IMG/VR virus record: IMGVR_UViG_3300008261_002596
Coordinates: 1-41,338 of that record
Length of the DNA: 41,338 nucleotides
Origin: a virus
Strand: one strand, 5' to 3'
Part shown: one piece after another, positions 30,390 through 40,480 of the stretch
Layout of the letters: each line of letters begins with the position of its first letter
Numbering within the stretch: position 1 is the first letter of the stretch
Notes under the pieces: model-generated
Told to the model about the DNA's origin: nothing
The model's database searches: none
The model's input: the letters and a program-made list of their open reading frames with translations, nothing else
Position numbers and translations under genes: made by a program

Positions 30390-31418
30390 ATGAGTAAAGA
30401 CATTCATGTTTCACACCAATGTCCACATTACATTAGGTTTGAATCCTATACTTTAGATAATATCACTGATGTTGTCACTAGATCACCTATCAATGGTTCT
30501 AGTCTTTTTACCATCACTAAAAATAATATTACCATAAACCAAGAAGGTCTTTACTCACCTGCTGAAATTATCTTCCCTGCTAATGCTCCATATAAAATCC
30601 TAAATCCTAACTACACTTTTGTTTATCAAAATGTATCTTATCCTGTGAAATTTGATACAGGTCTTTTATCTGCATCTCAAATCCAAAACACTCTTATTAA
30701 ATACCTGCCTATGAATAAAGTAGAAGTCAATCTTGTAAACCAATCTATTCAGATAAAAGATAAATCCACAGGTCTATCTTCAAGACTAGAAATACAAGGT
30801 GATTTAAATAAGTTTGGATTTACTTATGAGAAATTTAAAGCACAAGGTAAACAAGTGCATACAGGCTGGAAACTTTTTAAAAGAGATGATGGCTTAGGCT
30901 ATTTCATTCGCTTTAATGAAAATGTAAAAGGTAATTATCTTATTTCATACACTACAGAAAAGAATTATTGTAATCGATGTGCAAGCACAGGCATTGAAAA
31001 TGATTTAAGATTTAATGAGTATGGTGAAATTAAACAAGTGGAAAAACACGATCTACTTTATCAGCAGGTTGCCAAAGTTTGCCTTACTAAAATTAATACT
31101 AATCCTCAACACTCTTGGTATGGTACTAATGCTTTTGATTTTGTAGGTGCTAAACAAGGCAACCTAGCTAAACTTAGCATTCAAGAATCTGTAAGACAAG
31201 CACTCAATCAGCATATCAATATTCAAAATCAAGTTGGTAAAATACAAAAGCTATCTTTAGAAGAACAAATTGCATCTGTTCGGAAAATTGATGTGCAACA
31301 AGTTCCTAATACTAATAATGCCTACCTTGTTGATATTGGTCTTGTTAGCAGAGCAAATACACCTGTTAATCTTAACATTGTGTTTGCAGTCCCCGGCTCT
31401 ATTGACTTAACAAATTGA
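30390..31418 (+). CDS. Baseplate wedge protein, gp25-like
   Basis: 342 residues from the ATG at 30390, which has GTGAAAGG eight bases upstream; the GTG at 30375 is the ribosome-site region itself. The C-terminal half has the gp25/lysozyme-like baseplate signature: ND near 204, KHDLLYQQVAKVCLTKINTNP (219-239) and HSWYGT (241-246), as in the LxQxxxKxLLTxxGTNPxHPWYGT pattern. CNRC at 194-197 precedes it. gp25-type proteins join baseplate wedges to the sheath and trigger contraction. First gene of the plus-strand baseplate operon. It ends with TGA, 13 bp before the next gene. One Pro-Gly pair is CCC-GGC. Confidence 0.82.
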   Translation: MSKDIHVSHQCPHYIRFESYTLDNITDVVTRSPINGSSLFTITKNNITINQEGLYSPAEIIFPANAPYKILNPNYTFVYQNVSYPVKFDTGLLSASQIQNTLIKYLPMNKVEVNLVNQSIQIKDKSTGLSSRLEIQGDLNKFGFTYEKFKAQGKQVHTGWKLFKRDDGLGYFIRFNENVKGNYLISYTTEKNYCNRCASTGIENDLRFNEYGEIKQVEKHDLLYQQVAKVCLTKINTNPQHSWYGTNAFDFVGAKQGNLAKLSIQESVRQALNQHINIQNQVGKIQKLSLEEQIASVRKIDVQQVPNTNNAYLVDIGLVSRANTPVNLNIVFAVPGSIDLTN

Positions 31419-31431
31419 AAGATAAAATAAA

Positions 31432-34400
31432 ATGATACAAATTATTTCACCTAGTGGTTCTTTACTAGATAGTCCTGCTAACTATTCCACTACTCAAAAA
31501 GCTATCTTTATTAAAGGTATTACTGATGATCCAAGCAATCTTAGTATCACTATTGAAAACCAAACCTATACAGGCATGGATATTTTCTTTGATGGTAATT
31601 ACTTTACCTTTCCTAATCCTGCTCTTAGTCCTGATGGTCTTATTCTCTATAATGGTAATAACAATCTTATTCTTAATCTTTCTACTACTGAAACCTTTTA
31701 TCTTAATGTTATCCAACCTATCGTCAATCTCTACCAACCACCTGCTCAACCACAAGGCATCTATATTGAAAGACTTGCACAAGATGTTCTTATTAAATTC
31801 CAACATACAGACAGTGAAGTCAAATATTATAACTTGTATGCTAGTGTTTCTTCAGGTGGTGGCATCAATGGTTATCAAAAAATTAACTTTGAACCTTTAG
31901 ATCCTATTAGCTATGGCATAGGTAAAGAAGTTTTAACTACCATTGCAGATGAAACCTTTAATGCAAATACTCAAACTGCTGATCCTTTATATGCTAAATT
32001 AAATTTCATCCAAACTGATGGTTCTACTAATTTAGCCAGCGATGTCATTTTTAATAGTGAAGTCAGTGAAGCTATTAAACGATTGAGATTGACTGCTACT
32101 TTATCTGCTATTGATATCCAAACTGAAATCGTCTTTAAACATAATAGACAAGCTACTCAAAATTCTACACCACCTACTATTCAATTTGGTGCTTTCGCTT
32201 CTCTTTCTAATGAAAATGTTCTTTACTATGTTGCCACTGCTGTTAAAGTTGTTAATGGTACTGAAATTGAAAGTGCATATTCTTTAGAAGTAGTAGGCAA
32301 GCCTGTCAATATTAATCAATCTAATGTTTCTTTACCTGTAGTCAATCGTCAAACCTTAACTACAGAAATGATTACTACCATCCATAAATTACAACCTGAT
32401 GCTTTAGTGAACCCGGGCTCTGTTACTAGAGATGTCATTATTGATCCTTTTGTTAATGAAATGGAAAGAACTAGATTCTTATTAGACTTTACCTACCGTG
32501 CTATGTCTTTTACTACTTTACTCACTATTGATGATCCTAGAAACACAGGTAAAAGTATTGCAGTCAGTAATTCAAATTATAAAACTGCTCTTGGACAAGC
32601 TCTTTTCTTTAGTGAACAAAATAGAGTACAAGCAGTTATTGATTCAGCCTTTGATAAACTTGCATATAACTTTGGCATTAAAAGAAGATTAGGTAGTCGT
32701 GCAATTGGTGAAGTAGTTTTCTTTGTTAAGACTGCTCCTACTAGAACTATCAATATTCCTTCATACACTACGATTTATGCAGGCAGTATTCCTTTTCAAA
32801 CTACACAATTCGCTAGAATTTCAATAGATACATTATCTTCTTTTTATGATCCTGTTAAAGATAGATATGCAGTTTATGTACCTGTGCAAGCATTAAATAT
32901 AGGTATTGCAGGCAATGTCACTAGCAACCAAATCAGAAACTCTTCTATTAATGGTCTTTCTGTGAATAATGAAAATCCTACCTTTGGTGGATCAGAAGTA
33001 GAATCAAATTTAGATTTAAGTTCAAGAGCAATTAATACTCTTGCTAGTGTAGATACAGGTACTAAATCAGGTATTGAAAGAATAGCTAGTGCAACTGCTG
33101 GTGTTACTGAAGTTTTTGTCGCAGGTGCTGAATCACCTTATCAATTTAGAGGTGATGGCAAAGTTGATGTGTGGATTCGTGGTGTGTCTTTAGCTACTGC
33201 TACTGATTTATATGCTCCAAATTTCCAAACACATAAAGATAGTCTTTTCATTCCTATTGCTGAAGGCATCTATCAATTTAAATTAGGTGATCTCAATTTG
33301 TCTTTATATAAAATGATAGATAACCAAACATTAGGATATGGTTTAAAAAATGCCACAACAGGTGAATGGTTTGATCTCACTAACCATACTATAACAAATG
33401 ACAATATTGTTATTTTAGATACTAGCTTAACACAGCCTGATTACAATATCACAGATGTTATCATAGGTGATTGGCAAGAAAATATTAGTGAAATCATTTA
33501 TCTCACTAGACAGCCTGTTGAAAGCATCTCTACTTTAATAGATGAAAATAATGTAGAATATGCACAAGGTACTGATTATCTTTTTAAGAAAACACAAGAT
33601 CCTTTACTTGAAGGATATTCCACCAAAGCTAAAGATAATATCTTAATCAATAATGGTGCTATCACTTCTGATTTCTATTCCACAAGCGAAGTGTTTAGCT
33701 TTATTGGTTTTTATCCATATCAATTGACTAAAAAAGGTGTAGATGCTTTAAGCATCCAGCTTAGACTTGATTCGAGTGGTGATGGTGAAACAGGCTATAC
33801 TTTCTATAATTCATCTTATGTTGCTAATCCTGATTTCATTATTGAAACTACAGATGAAGGATATACTACTTTAACTAGAACATCTAATTCTGACATCCCT
33901 GAAAATGTCACAGTCAAAGTCAATTATAGCTATCTCTTAAATCTTGAAGTCACTTATTCATATAATCAAGTACTGCAAAATGTTCAATCTCAAATTAATA
34001 ACTCAAAACATTTGACTGCTGATATACTTGTTAAACAGTGCATTCCCTGTCCTATAGATGTAAAAGCAAATATTGTTATCCGAAAAGGCTATCAAGTTAG
34101 CCAAATCGATCTTGCTATTAGAAACAATGTACAAAATTATATTTCTTATCTTAATCTAGGTGCTAACCTAAGAGTGAGTGATATTGTAAGAGTGCTGGAT
34201 AATGCAGATGGTGTTGCTTTTATTGACTTGCCTTTAACACAGCTTTCTTTTTCAGTAAATACTCTTGTCATTAGAGAAGAAATCATACCTAATAACTCAT
34301 ACACTCAAATTGTATCTTTAACTACAGGTGTTGCAGTCGCATGGCTTATTGATGTAAACCTAGCACAACCTGCATCTACAGATGGTGGTGAAATAGGTCG

Positions 34401-34701
34401 TGTTTATGGCAATGGTTTAGAATTTAATCTAGTTTCCCAATCACTGATCACTACTTTGGGGAATAAACCAAATAGTGTTTGCATTATAGGCAATACTGAT
34501 CTTGTAATAGGTGGCAATCCTATTACAAACAGTAAAAATAAAATCCTTGTTGCTTTGCCTATTGGTAAATCACCAAGTGATTACACCTTTCATGTAAATT
34601 ACCAAACAGCAGATGGCTCAGGCTTTGTTAATAACTTATCCTTAAATCCATTCTCTTATTTCACTGTTGGCAACTTAAACTTCACTTACAGAGCAGAGTA
34701 A
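31432..34701 (+). CDS. Baseplate J / gp6-like protein
   Basis: 1089 residues. The region about 300-550 fits baseplate J/gp6/gp47 proteins: a helical part with FLLDFTYRAMSF, then VVFFVKTAPTRTINIPSYTTIYAGSIPFQT (the PxGT-like strand), VPVQALNIGIAGNVTSNQI, and GGSEVESNLDLSSRAINTLAS. The N-terminal 300 residues add beta domains, including a fibronectin-like stretch near 105-150. The C-terminal third has TADILVKQCIPCPIDVKANIVIRKGY, again usual for this family. These proteins form the wedge ring of the contractile baseplate. Located directly after the gp25-like gene, as expected for the family. Confidence 0.82.
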   Translation: MIQIISPSGSLLDSPANYSTTQKAIFIKGITDDPSNLSITIENQTYTGMDIFFDGNYFTFPNPALSPDGLILYNGNNNLILNLSTTETFYLNVIQPIVNLYQPPAQPQGIYIERLAQDVLIKFQHTDSEVKYYNLYASVSSGGGINGYQKINFEPLDPISYGIGKEVLTTIADETFNANTQTADPLYAKLNFIQTDGSTNLASDVIFNSEVSEAIKRLRLTATLSAIDIQTEIVFKHNRQATQNSTPPTIQFGAFASLSNENVLYYVATAVKVVNGTEIESAYSLEVVGKPVNINQSNVSLPVVNRQTLTTEMITTIHKLQPDALVNPGSVTRDVIIDPFVNEMERTRFLLDFTYRAMSFTTLLTIDDPRNTGKSIAVSNSNYKTALGQALFFSEQNRVQAVIDSAFDKLAYNFGIKRRLGSRAIGEVVFFVKTAPTRTINIPSYTTIYAGSIPFQTTQFARISIDTLSSFYDPVKDRYAVYVPVQALNIGIAGNVTSNQIRNSSINGLSVNNENPTFGGSEVESNLDLSSRAINTLASVDTGTKSGIERIASATAGVTEVFVAGAESPYQFRGDGKVDVWIRGVSLATATDLYAPNFQTHKDSLFIPIAEGIYQFKLGDLNLSLYKMIDNQTLGYGLKNATTGEWFDLTNHTITNDNIVILDTSLTQPDYNITDVIIGDWQENISEIIYLTRQPVESISTLIDENNVEYAQGTDYLFKKTQDPLLEGYSTKAKDNILINNGAITSDFYSTSEVFSFIGFYPYQLTKKGVDALSIQLRLDSSGDGETGYTFYNSSYVANPDFIIETTDEGYTTLTRTSNSDIPENVTVKVNYSYLLNLEVTYSYNQVLQNVQSQINNSKHLTADILVKQCIPCPIDVKANIVIRKGYQVSQIDLAIRNNVQNYISYLNLGANLRVSDIVRVLDNADGVAFIDLPLTQLSFSVNTLVIREEIIPNNSYTQIVSLTTGVAVAWLIDVNLAQPASTDGGEIGRVYGNGLEFNLVSQSLITTLGNKPNSVCIIGNTDLVIGGNPITNSKNKILVALPIGKSPSDYTFHVNYQTADGSGFVNNLSLNPFSYFTVGNLNFTYRAE

Positions 34702-34705
34702 AAAC

Positions 34706-37072
34706 ATGAGTGATAAAATTCCTTTTTATCCTGATTTCCCAATTGCCAATACAGATCCGATTGGCAGTAAAAGTGAAGAAAAAAAAGCATTACAGGATTC
34801 ACTTGTAGTCGCTTATGCTAATGCTCTTTCAGGTTCTTTAGCATCTAACTACCTTTCCGAATATGGTAGCAATAATAGAATTTTATATGAAGGTCTAGGT
34901 AAAACTCTTTCTAGTCTTTTATTAGATTGCTTAGACCTTGTAAATGAAGTGGACTACTCTCAAATTAGACCTGAGTTTTTTAATGATAGACTTTATGGAC
35001 TACTTTTTCCTAAATCTGTAGATAGACCTTCTTTTAATAATGAAACAGAATTGAGATATACGATTTTAAATCTTATCCAAGCATTATTACAAGGTAGCAC
35101 AGGTAAAGCTATTTTATATCTTCTTAATAAAGTTCAAGCGAATAGTCTTGTTGAGATTTCAGAAATAGGTGATTTTTTAATTGACTGTCTTATCTCATCT
35201 TATGCTTTGACAACAGAAGTGAATGGACATAAACATTATGTATATGCACCTATTTTAGGTTTAGGTAAAACATCTGCACCTATAGGATATAAATGGGGTG
35301 ATGATCTACACCAACATGATGTTTTAGATGGCATCGTTCAAACTGCTAGTGGACATACACATGAAGTCTTATATGGTTTTCAACAGGATGTGATTACACT
35401 ACAGGATAATTTATATAAGCTACTCTTAAAAACTAAACCTGCTCATGTCAATATAGGTAATAGACCAAGTACTTTATTTAAAGAAGTTATTAATAAACCT
35501 ACCTTTGATTTTTCTTTGACTGCTGGTTTAATGTTTCAAGAGGATTTAAGAAAGACAGATCAAGGCATTTATTTATCTAGTGTTTATGGATATACTCTTA
35601 CAAACTCTAAATTCCTAAGAGTGTATGATAGTGGTTTTAGGATAAATGATCGTATCCGTGTAAATAATCAAGAGAGAAAGATTGTTGCCATTAATACTGT
35701 TTTGGCAGATGATGCACCTAGTGTTTCTTATTCTGTACCAAGACTTAACTTAACAGGCACAGGTTCTATTGTAAACCATTGCTTAATTGCATCTATGTTA
35801 GTTATGCAAGAAGGTGAATTAGTCTTAATAGGTGCATCTGCTTATTTCATCTTAAAAGTAAATCCTTATACATATAAATTATCTGCACAGGTTTTCACTT
35901 TGGATAGACCTTTGACTGCTACCACAGCTAACTTATATCTATTAGAAAATCTACAATCTTCTTTTAAGACAAGACCATTGAGATATAAAACATATAGTCA
36001 AACTTTCCCTGTCTTAACAAGTCAATTTACTTTACCTTTTTCTACACCATATACAATTTATGGTATGCCTATCCTACCAAGTGATTTTACTAGCAGTGTA
36101 GAAATTACAGAATACAATCCATTTACTCGTGTTATTTCTTTAAGTACATCCACTACTGAAATTGAAATCACTTATCCTTATGATGAAACAGATCAAGTAT
36201 GTTTCACTGCTTTAAATGATACTAGCTTTGTGCTTAATTCATATAGACCTAGAAACCAAAGACCAACAACAAATCTTTTGCCTGCGAATAGAATTGAAAA
36301 AAGAAATGCACAGGTCTTATTTCACCATAAGAATACATATCCATTAGTAAAAGAATGGGTAAGATCATTTTATGCACATAGTAATACAGATACTCTTAAT
36401 AACTCATCTTTGCTTTTAAATTCTAAAAATAAATTAAACAGACACAATGTTATTAATGCTGTGCATAGAGTATTAGCACCTGCTAGTGCAAGTGTATCTG
36501 TCTTAGATGGTAAAGTGATTTTACCTTTTCATGTGAAACGAATGATATCTGTTAAGCAAGGATTGACAAATATCACTGCATATAAAGTAAATGGCAATGC
36601 AATTACTTTTAATGGCATAGCAGATGGCATAGTGATAGATGTTGTATGCTTAACAAATCGTTCAGTTAGTCAAAGTGGTGATTGGTTTAGACCTGATGAT
36701 TTAAATGAAGGCATGATACCATTTAAGAATATTGTTAAGCAGGTTGCTTTTGATGTGGATGAATTTATGGCAAATCCATTAGGCAATGCAAATCCACCTG
36801 AAAAGCCTAGACAAACTAAAATTAAAGATACAGTAACAGACAATAGTGGTTTAGCTAGTGAGTTTAGTTTTTTTAAAGATGAGTGGATAGGCTTAGAGCA
36901 AACCTTTGTTTTTGAGGATGTTTGTCCTGTGTTTAAGAGCAGTGGTGTAAATAATGCACCTTTCTTATTAAATAATGGCATCTTAAATCTTGAGCAATAT
37001 GTATTAAATAATAACACTCAAGTTATATATGATGGTACTGCAAGTGTTGAAATAATACTCATATCGCTTTAA
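34706..37072 (+). CDS. Baseplate/tail structural protein with HxH cluster
   Basis: 788 residues, starting 4 bp after the gp6-like gene. The N-terminal 160 residues are helical (wedge-arm-like). At residues 175-219 there are three HxH pairs: GHKH, HQH and GHTH. Such pairs bind metal ions in phage spike and fibre trimers. The rest is beta-rich, with repeated HN, LLNS and YPY stretches. Its place after the J-like protein matches a gp7 or tail-protein-I-type wedge component, but no family was assigned with confidence. Confidence 0.75.
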   Translation: MSDKIPFYPDFPIANTDPIGSKSEEKKALQDSLVVAYANALSGSLASNYLSEYGSNNRILYEGLGKTLSSLLLDCLDLVNEVDYSQIRPEFFNDRLYGLLFPKSVDRPSFNNETELRYTILNLIQALLQGSTGKAILYLLNKVQANSLVEISEIGDFLIDCLISSYALTTEVNGHKHYVYAPILGLGKTSAPIGYKWGDDLHQHDVLDGIVQTASGHTHEVLYGFQQDVITLQDNLYKLLLKTKPAHVNIGNRPSTLFKEVINKPTFDFSLTAGLMFQEDLRKTDQGIYLSSVYGYTLTNSKFLRVYDSGFRINDRIRVNNQERKIVAINTVLADDAPSVSYSVPRLNLTGTGSIVNHCLIASMLVMQEGELVLIGASAYFILKVNPYTYKLSAQVFTLDRPLTATTANLYLLENLQSSFKTRPLRYKTYSQTFPVLTSQFTLPFSTPYTIYGMPILPSDFTSSVEITEYNPFTRVISLSTSTTEIEITYPYDETDQVCFTALNDTSFVLNSYRPRNQRPTTNLLPANRIEKRNAQVLFHHKNTYPLVKEWVRSFYAHSNTDTLNNSSLLLNSKNKLNRHNVINAVHRVLAPASASVSVLDGKVILPFHVKRMISVKQGLTNITAYKVNGNAITFNGIADGIVIDVVCLTNRSVSQSGDWFRPDDLNEGMIPFKNIVKQVAFDVDEFMANPLGNANPPEKPRQTKIKDTVTDNSGLASEFSFFKDEWIGLEQTFVFEDVCPVFKSSGVNNAPFLLNNGILNLEQYVLNNNTQVIYDGTASVEIILISL

Positions 37073-37089
37073 AGGATAGATAAGAAAAA

Positions 37090-37713
37090 ATGATTAGTGA
37101 AAATATTAAAAGACCACAAAGTTCAGTAGCTTTTGGATTTGGATTTAATGAAACTACATACCGTGTAAAAGGTGAAGTGTTTATTAAGCTGGATGATCAA
37201 GAGATTAAAGTAAATAATGTTTACACTTTAGATGGTAGCTTGCTTGCATCTATTCTCTTTTCAGGATTATATCCAACACGATCACCTATTACAATGTTAG
37301 CAGTAGGTACAGGTGCAACAGGTACAAGTTTAGTACCTAGTGTTGCAGATCAAAGACAAAGAAGATTAAATACTGAAATTGCTCGTAAAGAATTTGCATC
37401 TGTCTTATTTAGAAATCCTACAACATTTGCAGTCAGTACAATTCCTACGAATGTTGTAGATTTCACAACTGTTTATAATGAGGGTGAAGCAGTAGGTGCT
37501 TTAAATGAAATGGGATTGGTTAGTCCTTATGATGCAAGTCCTTTATCTAATTATCCTTTATTAGATGGTAATGGTGATCCTGTTAGTTTTCCTGATTATG
37601 ATACTACTTTAGATGTTACGAATTATGACATTCTGATTAACTATTTGACTTTCCCTGTGATCAATAAGCCATCTAATTCTGTTTTAGCAATTACTTGGCG
37701 ATTGACTTTTTAA
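37090..37713 (+). CDS. Virion structural protein of the baseplate operon
   Basis: 207 residues, beta-rich, with LAVGTGATGTSLVPSVADQR near 90-110 and TVYNEGEAVGALNEMGLVSP near 145-163. From memory, both patterns occur in baseplate or fibre-adaptor proteins of large myoviruses. Ribosome site AAAGGATAGATAAG about 8 bases before the ATG. It is 17 bp from its neighbours on each side in the operon. Exact role not assigned. Confidence 0.75.
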   Translation: MISENIKRPQSSVAFGFGFNETTYRVKGEVFIKLDDQEIKVNNVYTLDGSLLASILFSGLYPTRSPITMLAVGTGATGTSLVPSVADQRQRRLNTEIARKEFASVLFRNPTTFAVSTIPTNVVDFTTVYNEGEAVGALNEMGLVSPYDASPLSNYPLLDGNGDPVSFPDYDTTLDVTNYDILINYLTFPVINKPSNSVLAITWRLTF

Positions 37714-37729
37714 AAGGTAGATAAGTAAA

Positions 37730-40474
37730 ATGGCAAAATATATTACTACTACATCCAGAAACCTTGATCCTAGTTTAACAAATTATGAGAGTGTTGTCTT
37801 TCAAACAGGCAAACCTTTACTTGATAGCGAATTAAACTTAGTTCAAGATATTAGTCTAGTCAATTCCAAACCTAGTGGCATCATTTCAAATAAAAAAGAC
37901 ATCTTTTCTGATTATGTTTTTAACACTACTCCAAATACCTTAACTTTAAGTGCTTTTGATGTCCGTGTTAAAAATAAAGTCATTAGAATTGCTTATGCAA
38001 ATGATAACACAGGCTCAAATAAAATCTCTTTATCTAGTCCACCAGCTACTCAAAAATCTACAACCTTTGTCTTTTTAGAAATTTGGAAAGCATTAGTTAG
38101 TCCTGCTACTTTACCTAATGCTAGATTAAGAATAGGTGATAATGTTGCCAATGGTGATACGATTACCATTGATACAGATACAATTACTTGTGGTGTGGAT
38201 TTTGTCTTAGGTGCTGATAAATATGTCACTGCTTTAAATATTGCTACTGCTTTAAGTAGCTTATCTAATGTAGTCAGTTCAGATAGCAAAGGTACAGATT
38301 TTATTTTCTTAACTTTAGATACTACTGTTTCCATTAGTACAACATCACTTGCTATTACTGTAACACCTGCCACAGGTGAATCAAGTGGTTTAAATATTCC
38401 TGCGAATAATAAGATATACATTTATGGCAATGTGCAATCTTTAACAGGTGCTTGGTTAGATGATGATATTTATGATACTACTTTAAATGCAGAGTCCACT
38501 AAGAGAATACAATATCAATATCGTTTCCGAACAGTAGATAACTTTGCAGTAGATACATATCAAGATGGTTTTTCAGATACTACTAATGTTAAAGCACAAG
38601 GTACTAATGGATCACCTACTTCTTATTCTTTTAGTGCAAGCTCAACAGATAATGGCTTATGGATTGCAGGCTCAGGTAATGAAGCATCTGCTACTGATTT
38701 AGGTACTGTAGATGGATATGTATATGCTTTACCTATTTGTTTTGTCAATCGTAGAAATAGTGGTGGTTTTAATCCTGTTAATCCTAATGGTGCTTTATTA
38801 TCTACACATACAGGTGCAACAGAAAATTGGCTAGATCTTGATCCTATTATTATTCCTGCTGGATTAAGCGACAGACCTGATGGTTTATTTGCTGATTTAA
38901 TATCTGATGTGGATATCACAGACATGAGAAAGAAAGTGATTGATATTTTAGACAGTGAAAAGCTATTAACAGAGCAAACACATTATCTTTTTGACAATAA
39001 CATTAAGACAGTTCAAAGAGATGGTAGAAATAGATTTTATATAGGCAATCAAATTACAGATGGTGATCGCAGTACAGAACCTTTGGTTTGTGATGCGATT
39101 GAATATTATGGTGTTACTCAACCAAATACCTATGGCAATTTAATCGGATATGCAGATGGTTTAAGACGAAGATTTTCAGGCTATCCAAATGTAGAGAAAG
39201 TAATCGCAACAATAACAATTTCAGATGATGATCCGACAGCTTTTGCTTATGTAGATAAAGTAGTAGGTACTTTTAATTGGTATGAAAATGATGAGATCAT
39301 TTTAGACTTTGGCAACTATTATAATGCAGGCTTTTTTAATCCTGTTACTGATTCATTCCCAACAAGTACAAAAATCATTGATGTCTTAAGAGCATGGCAT
39401 GATGATGGACACACAACTACAGCAGTTAGTCAAAATATTCAATTTAAGAAAATAGAATTTATCTCTGCAACAAAGGTTTCTTTAATCTTAGATAAAAATG
39501 ACTTCACTGTAAATGGTGGTCTATCTGCTACAAGTAATTACCAAATGACAGGCAATACTACAGATGGTGATGTAGGCAGTCCTAGAAATATCTTTATTGA
39601 ACTTGCTTTATGTTATCCTGAAGGTAATGGTTTAAGTGCAATACAGACAATAGAACTTGTAAGTAAGTCTGCCACAGAAATCTTAACTCCTTTTAAATTC
39701 TATGGTGATGGCATTACTTATTTTGTGCAATATGAAGATCAAGAAGTAGGTGCTGGATATTCAGATGTACTTAATACATCTGATTACAATAAATCCGATG
39801 CGAGTGTTTTGGTAAATGCTTTAACAAATGCAGGTCAAACTTTAGTTAGCTTAAAATATTATCCTTTACTAGCAAACAAAGCTAGAACGATGGTCTATTA
39901 TAGATACCTAGCATCTCAAACTACAATCCCATCAGGATTAACGATTGATGTTGAGCCTATTTATATTTCTAAATCTATGTATGCTATTCAAACAAGCAAA
40001 GGCAGTTTAAGTGTATCTTATCCTTATCCGAGTGCAAGTGACATGGTAGGTATCCATAGTGATTTTGACTTAGACGAATGGGATTTAAGAGCAAATGCAC
40101 AGATCTCTATTAGTGATTTTAATATTGATGCTGGTATGTTAAGTCTTAATAACTTTATGCCTATTGATATTAACACGGATTTGACTTTTACAAGCAAGAC
40201 AACAGACTCACAAGGCAATACAATTTATGAAGGTGGTTCAGGATATTTACCTGTCACTTATTCATCACCTTTCTCTAGTGAAGTAAGTCATAAAAATGTA
40301 TTACCTTTATTATGTAAAGCGAAATCAAACACTTTATATTTCAGAAAAGGTGAAGTGCTTTTGGTTTTGATTAGTAGATATGCAGAATTGGATAGTGAGA
40401 ATAAAATTACATTAGGTAGTAATTACACGATTGCAAGTATCTACAACACTAAAAACAGATTGATGATGGAGTAA
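37730..40474 (+). CDS. Baseplate/tail protein, DUF4815-like N-terminus
   Basis: 914 residues. Residues about 19-42 (YESVVFQTGKPLLDSELNLVQD) fit the FxxGxPLxxxELNxxQ pattern of DUF4815-type baseplate/fibre proteins. Residues about 125-215 hold a separate beta module (NARLRIGDNVANGDTITIDTDT, then TALNIATAL). The C-terminal half is beta-rich without recognised catalytic residues. Ribosome site AAAGGTAGATAAGTAAAATG. Its position just before the tail fibre gene suggests that it connects fibre to baseplate. Confidence 0.75.
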   Translation: MAKYITTTSRNLDPSLTNYESVVFQTGKPLLDSELNLVQDISLVNSKPSGIISNKKDIFSDYVFNTTPNTLTLSAFDVRVKNKVIRIAYANDNTGSNKISLSSPPATQKSTTFVFLEIWKALVSPATLPNARLRIGDNVANGDTITIDTDTITCGVDFVLGADKYVTALNIATALSSLSNVVSSDSKGTDFIFLTLDTTVSISTTSLAITVTPATGESSGLNIPANNKIYIYGNVQSLTGAWLDDDIYDTTLNAESTKRIQYQYRFRTVDNFAVDTYQDGFSDTTNVKAQGTNGSPTSYSFSASSTDNGLWIAGSGNEASATDLGTVDGYVYALPICFVNRRNSGGFNPVNPNGALLSTHTGATENWLDLDPIIIPAGLSDRPDGLFADLISDVDITDMRKKVIDILDSEKLLTEQTHYLFDNNIKTVQRDGRNRFYIGNQITDGDRSTEPLVCDAIEYYGVTQPNTYGNLIGYADGLRRRFSGYPNVEKVIATITISDDDPTAFAYVDKVVGTFNWYENDEIILDFGNYYNAGFFNPVTDSFPTSTKIIDVLRAWHDDGHTTTAVSQNIQFKKIEFISATKVSLILDKNDFTVNGGLSATSNYQMTGNTTDGDVGSPRNIFIELALCYPEGNGLSAIQTIELVSKSATEILTPFKFYGDGITYFVQYEDQEVGAGYSDVLNTSDYNKSDASVLVNALTNAGQTLVSLKYYPLLANKARTMVYYRYLASQTTIPSGLTIDVEPIYISKSMYAIQTSKGSLSVSYPYPSASDMVGIHSDFDLDEWDLRANAQISISDFNIDAGMLSLNNFMPIDINTDLTFTSKTTDSQGNTIYEGGSGYLPVTYSSPFSSEVSHKNVLPLLCKAKSNTLYFRKGEVLLVLISRYAELDSENKITLGSNYTIASIYNTKNRLMME

Positions 40475-40480
40475 AGAAAA

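Noticed and set aside
31465-31806. Long frames opposite or inside the baseplate and sheath genes
   Set aside because: They are shadows of coding sequence: no ribosome sites, atypical composition and full overlap with confident genes.
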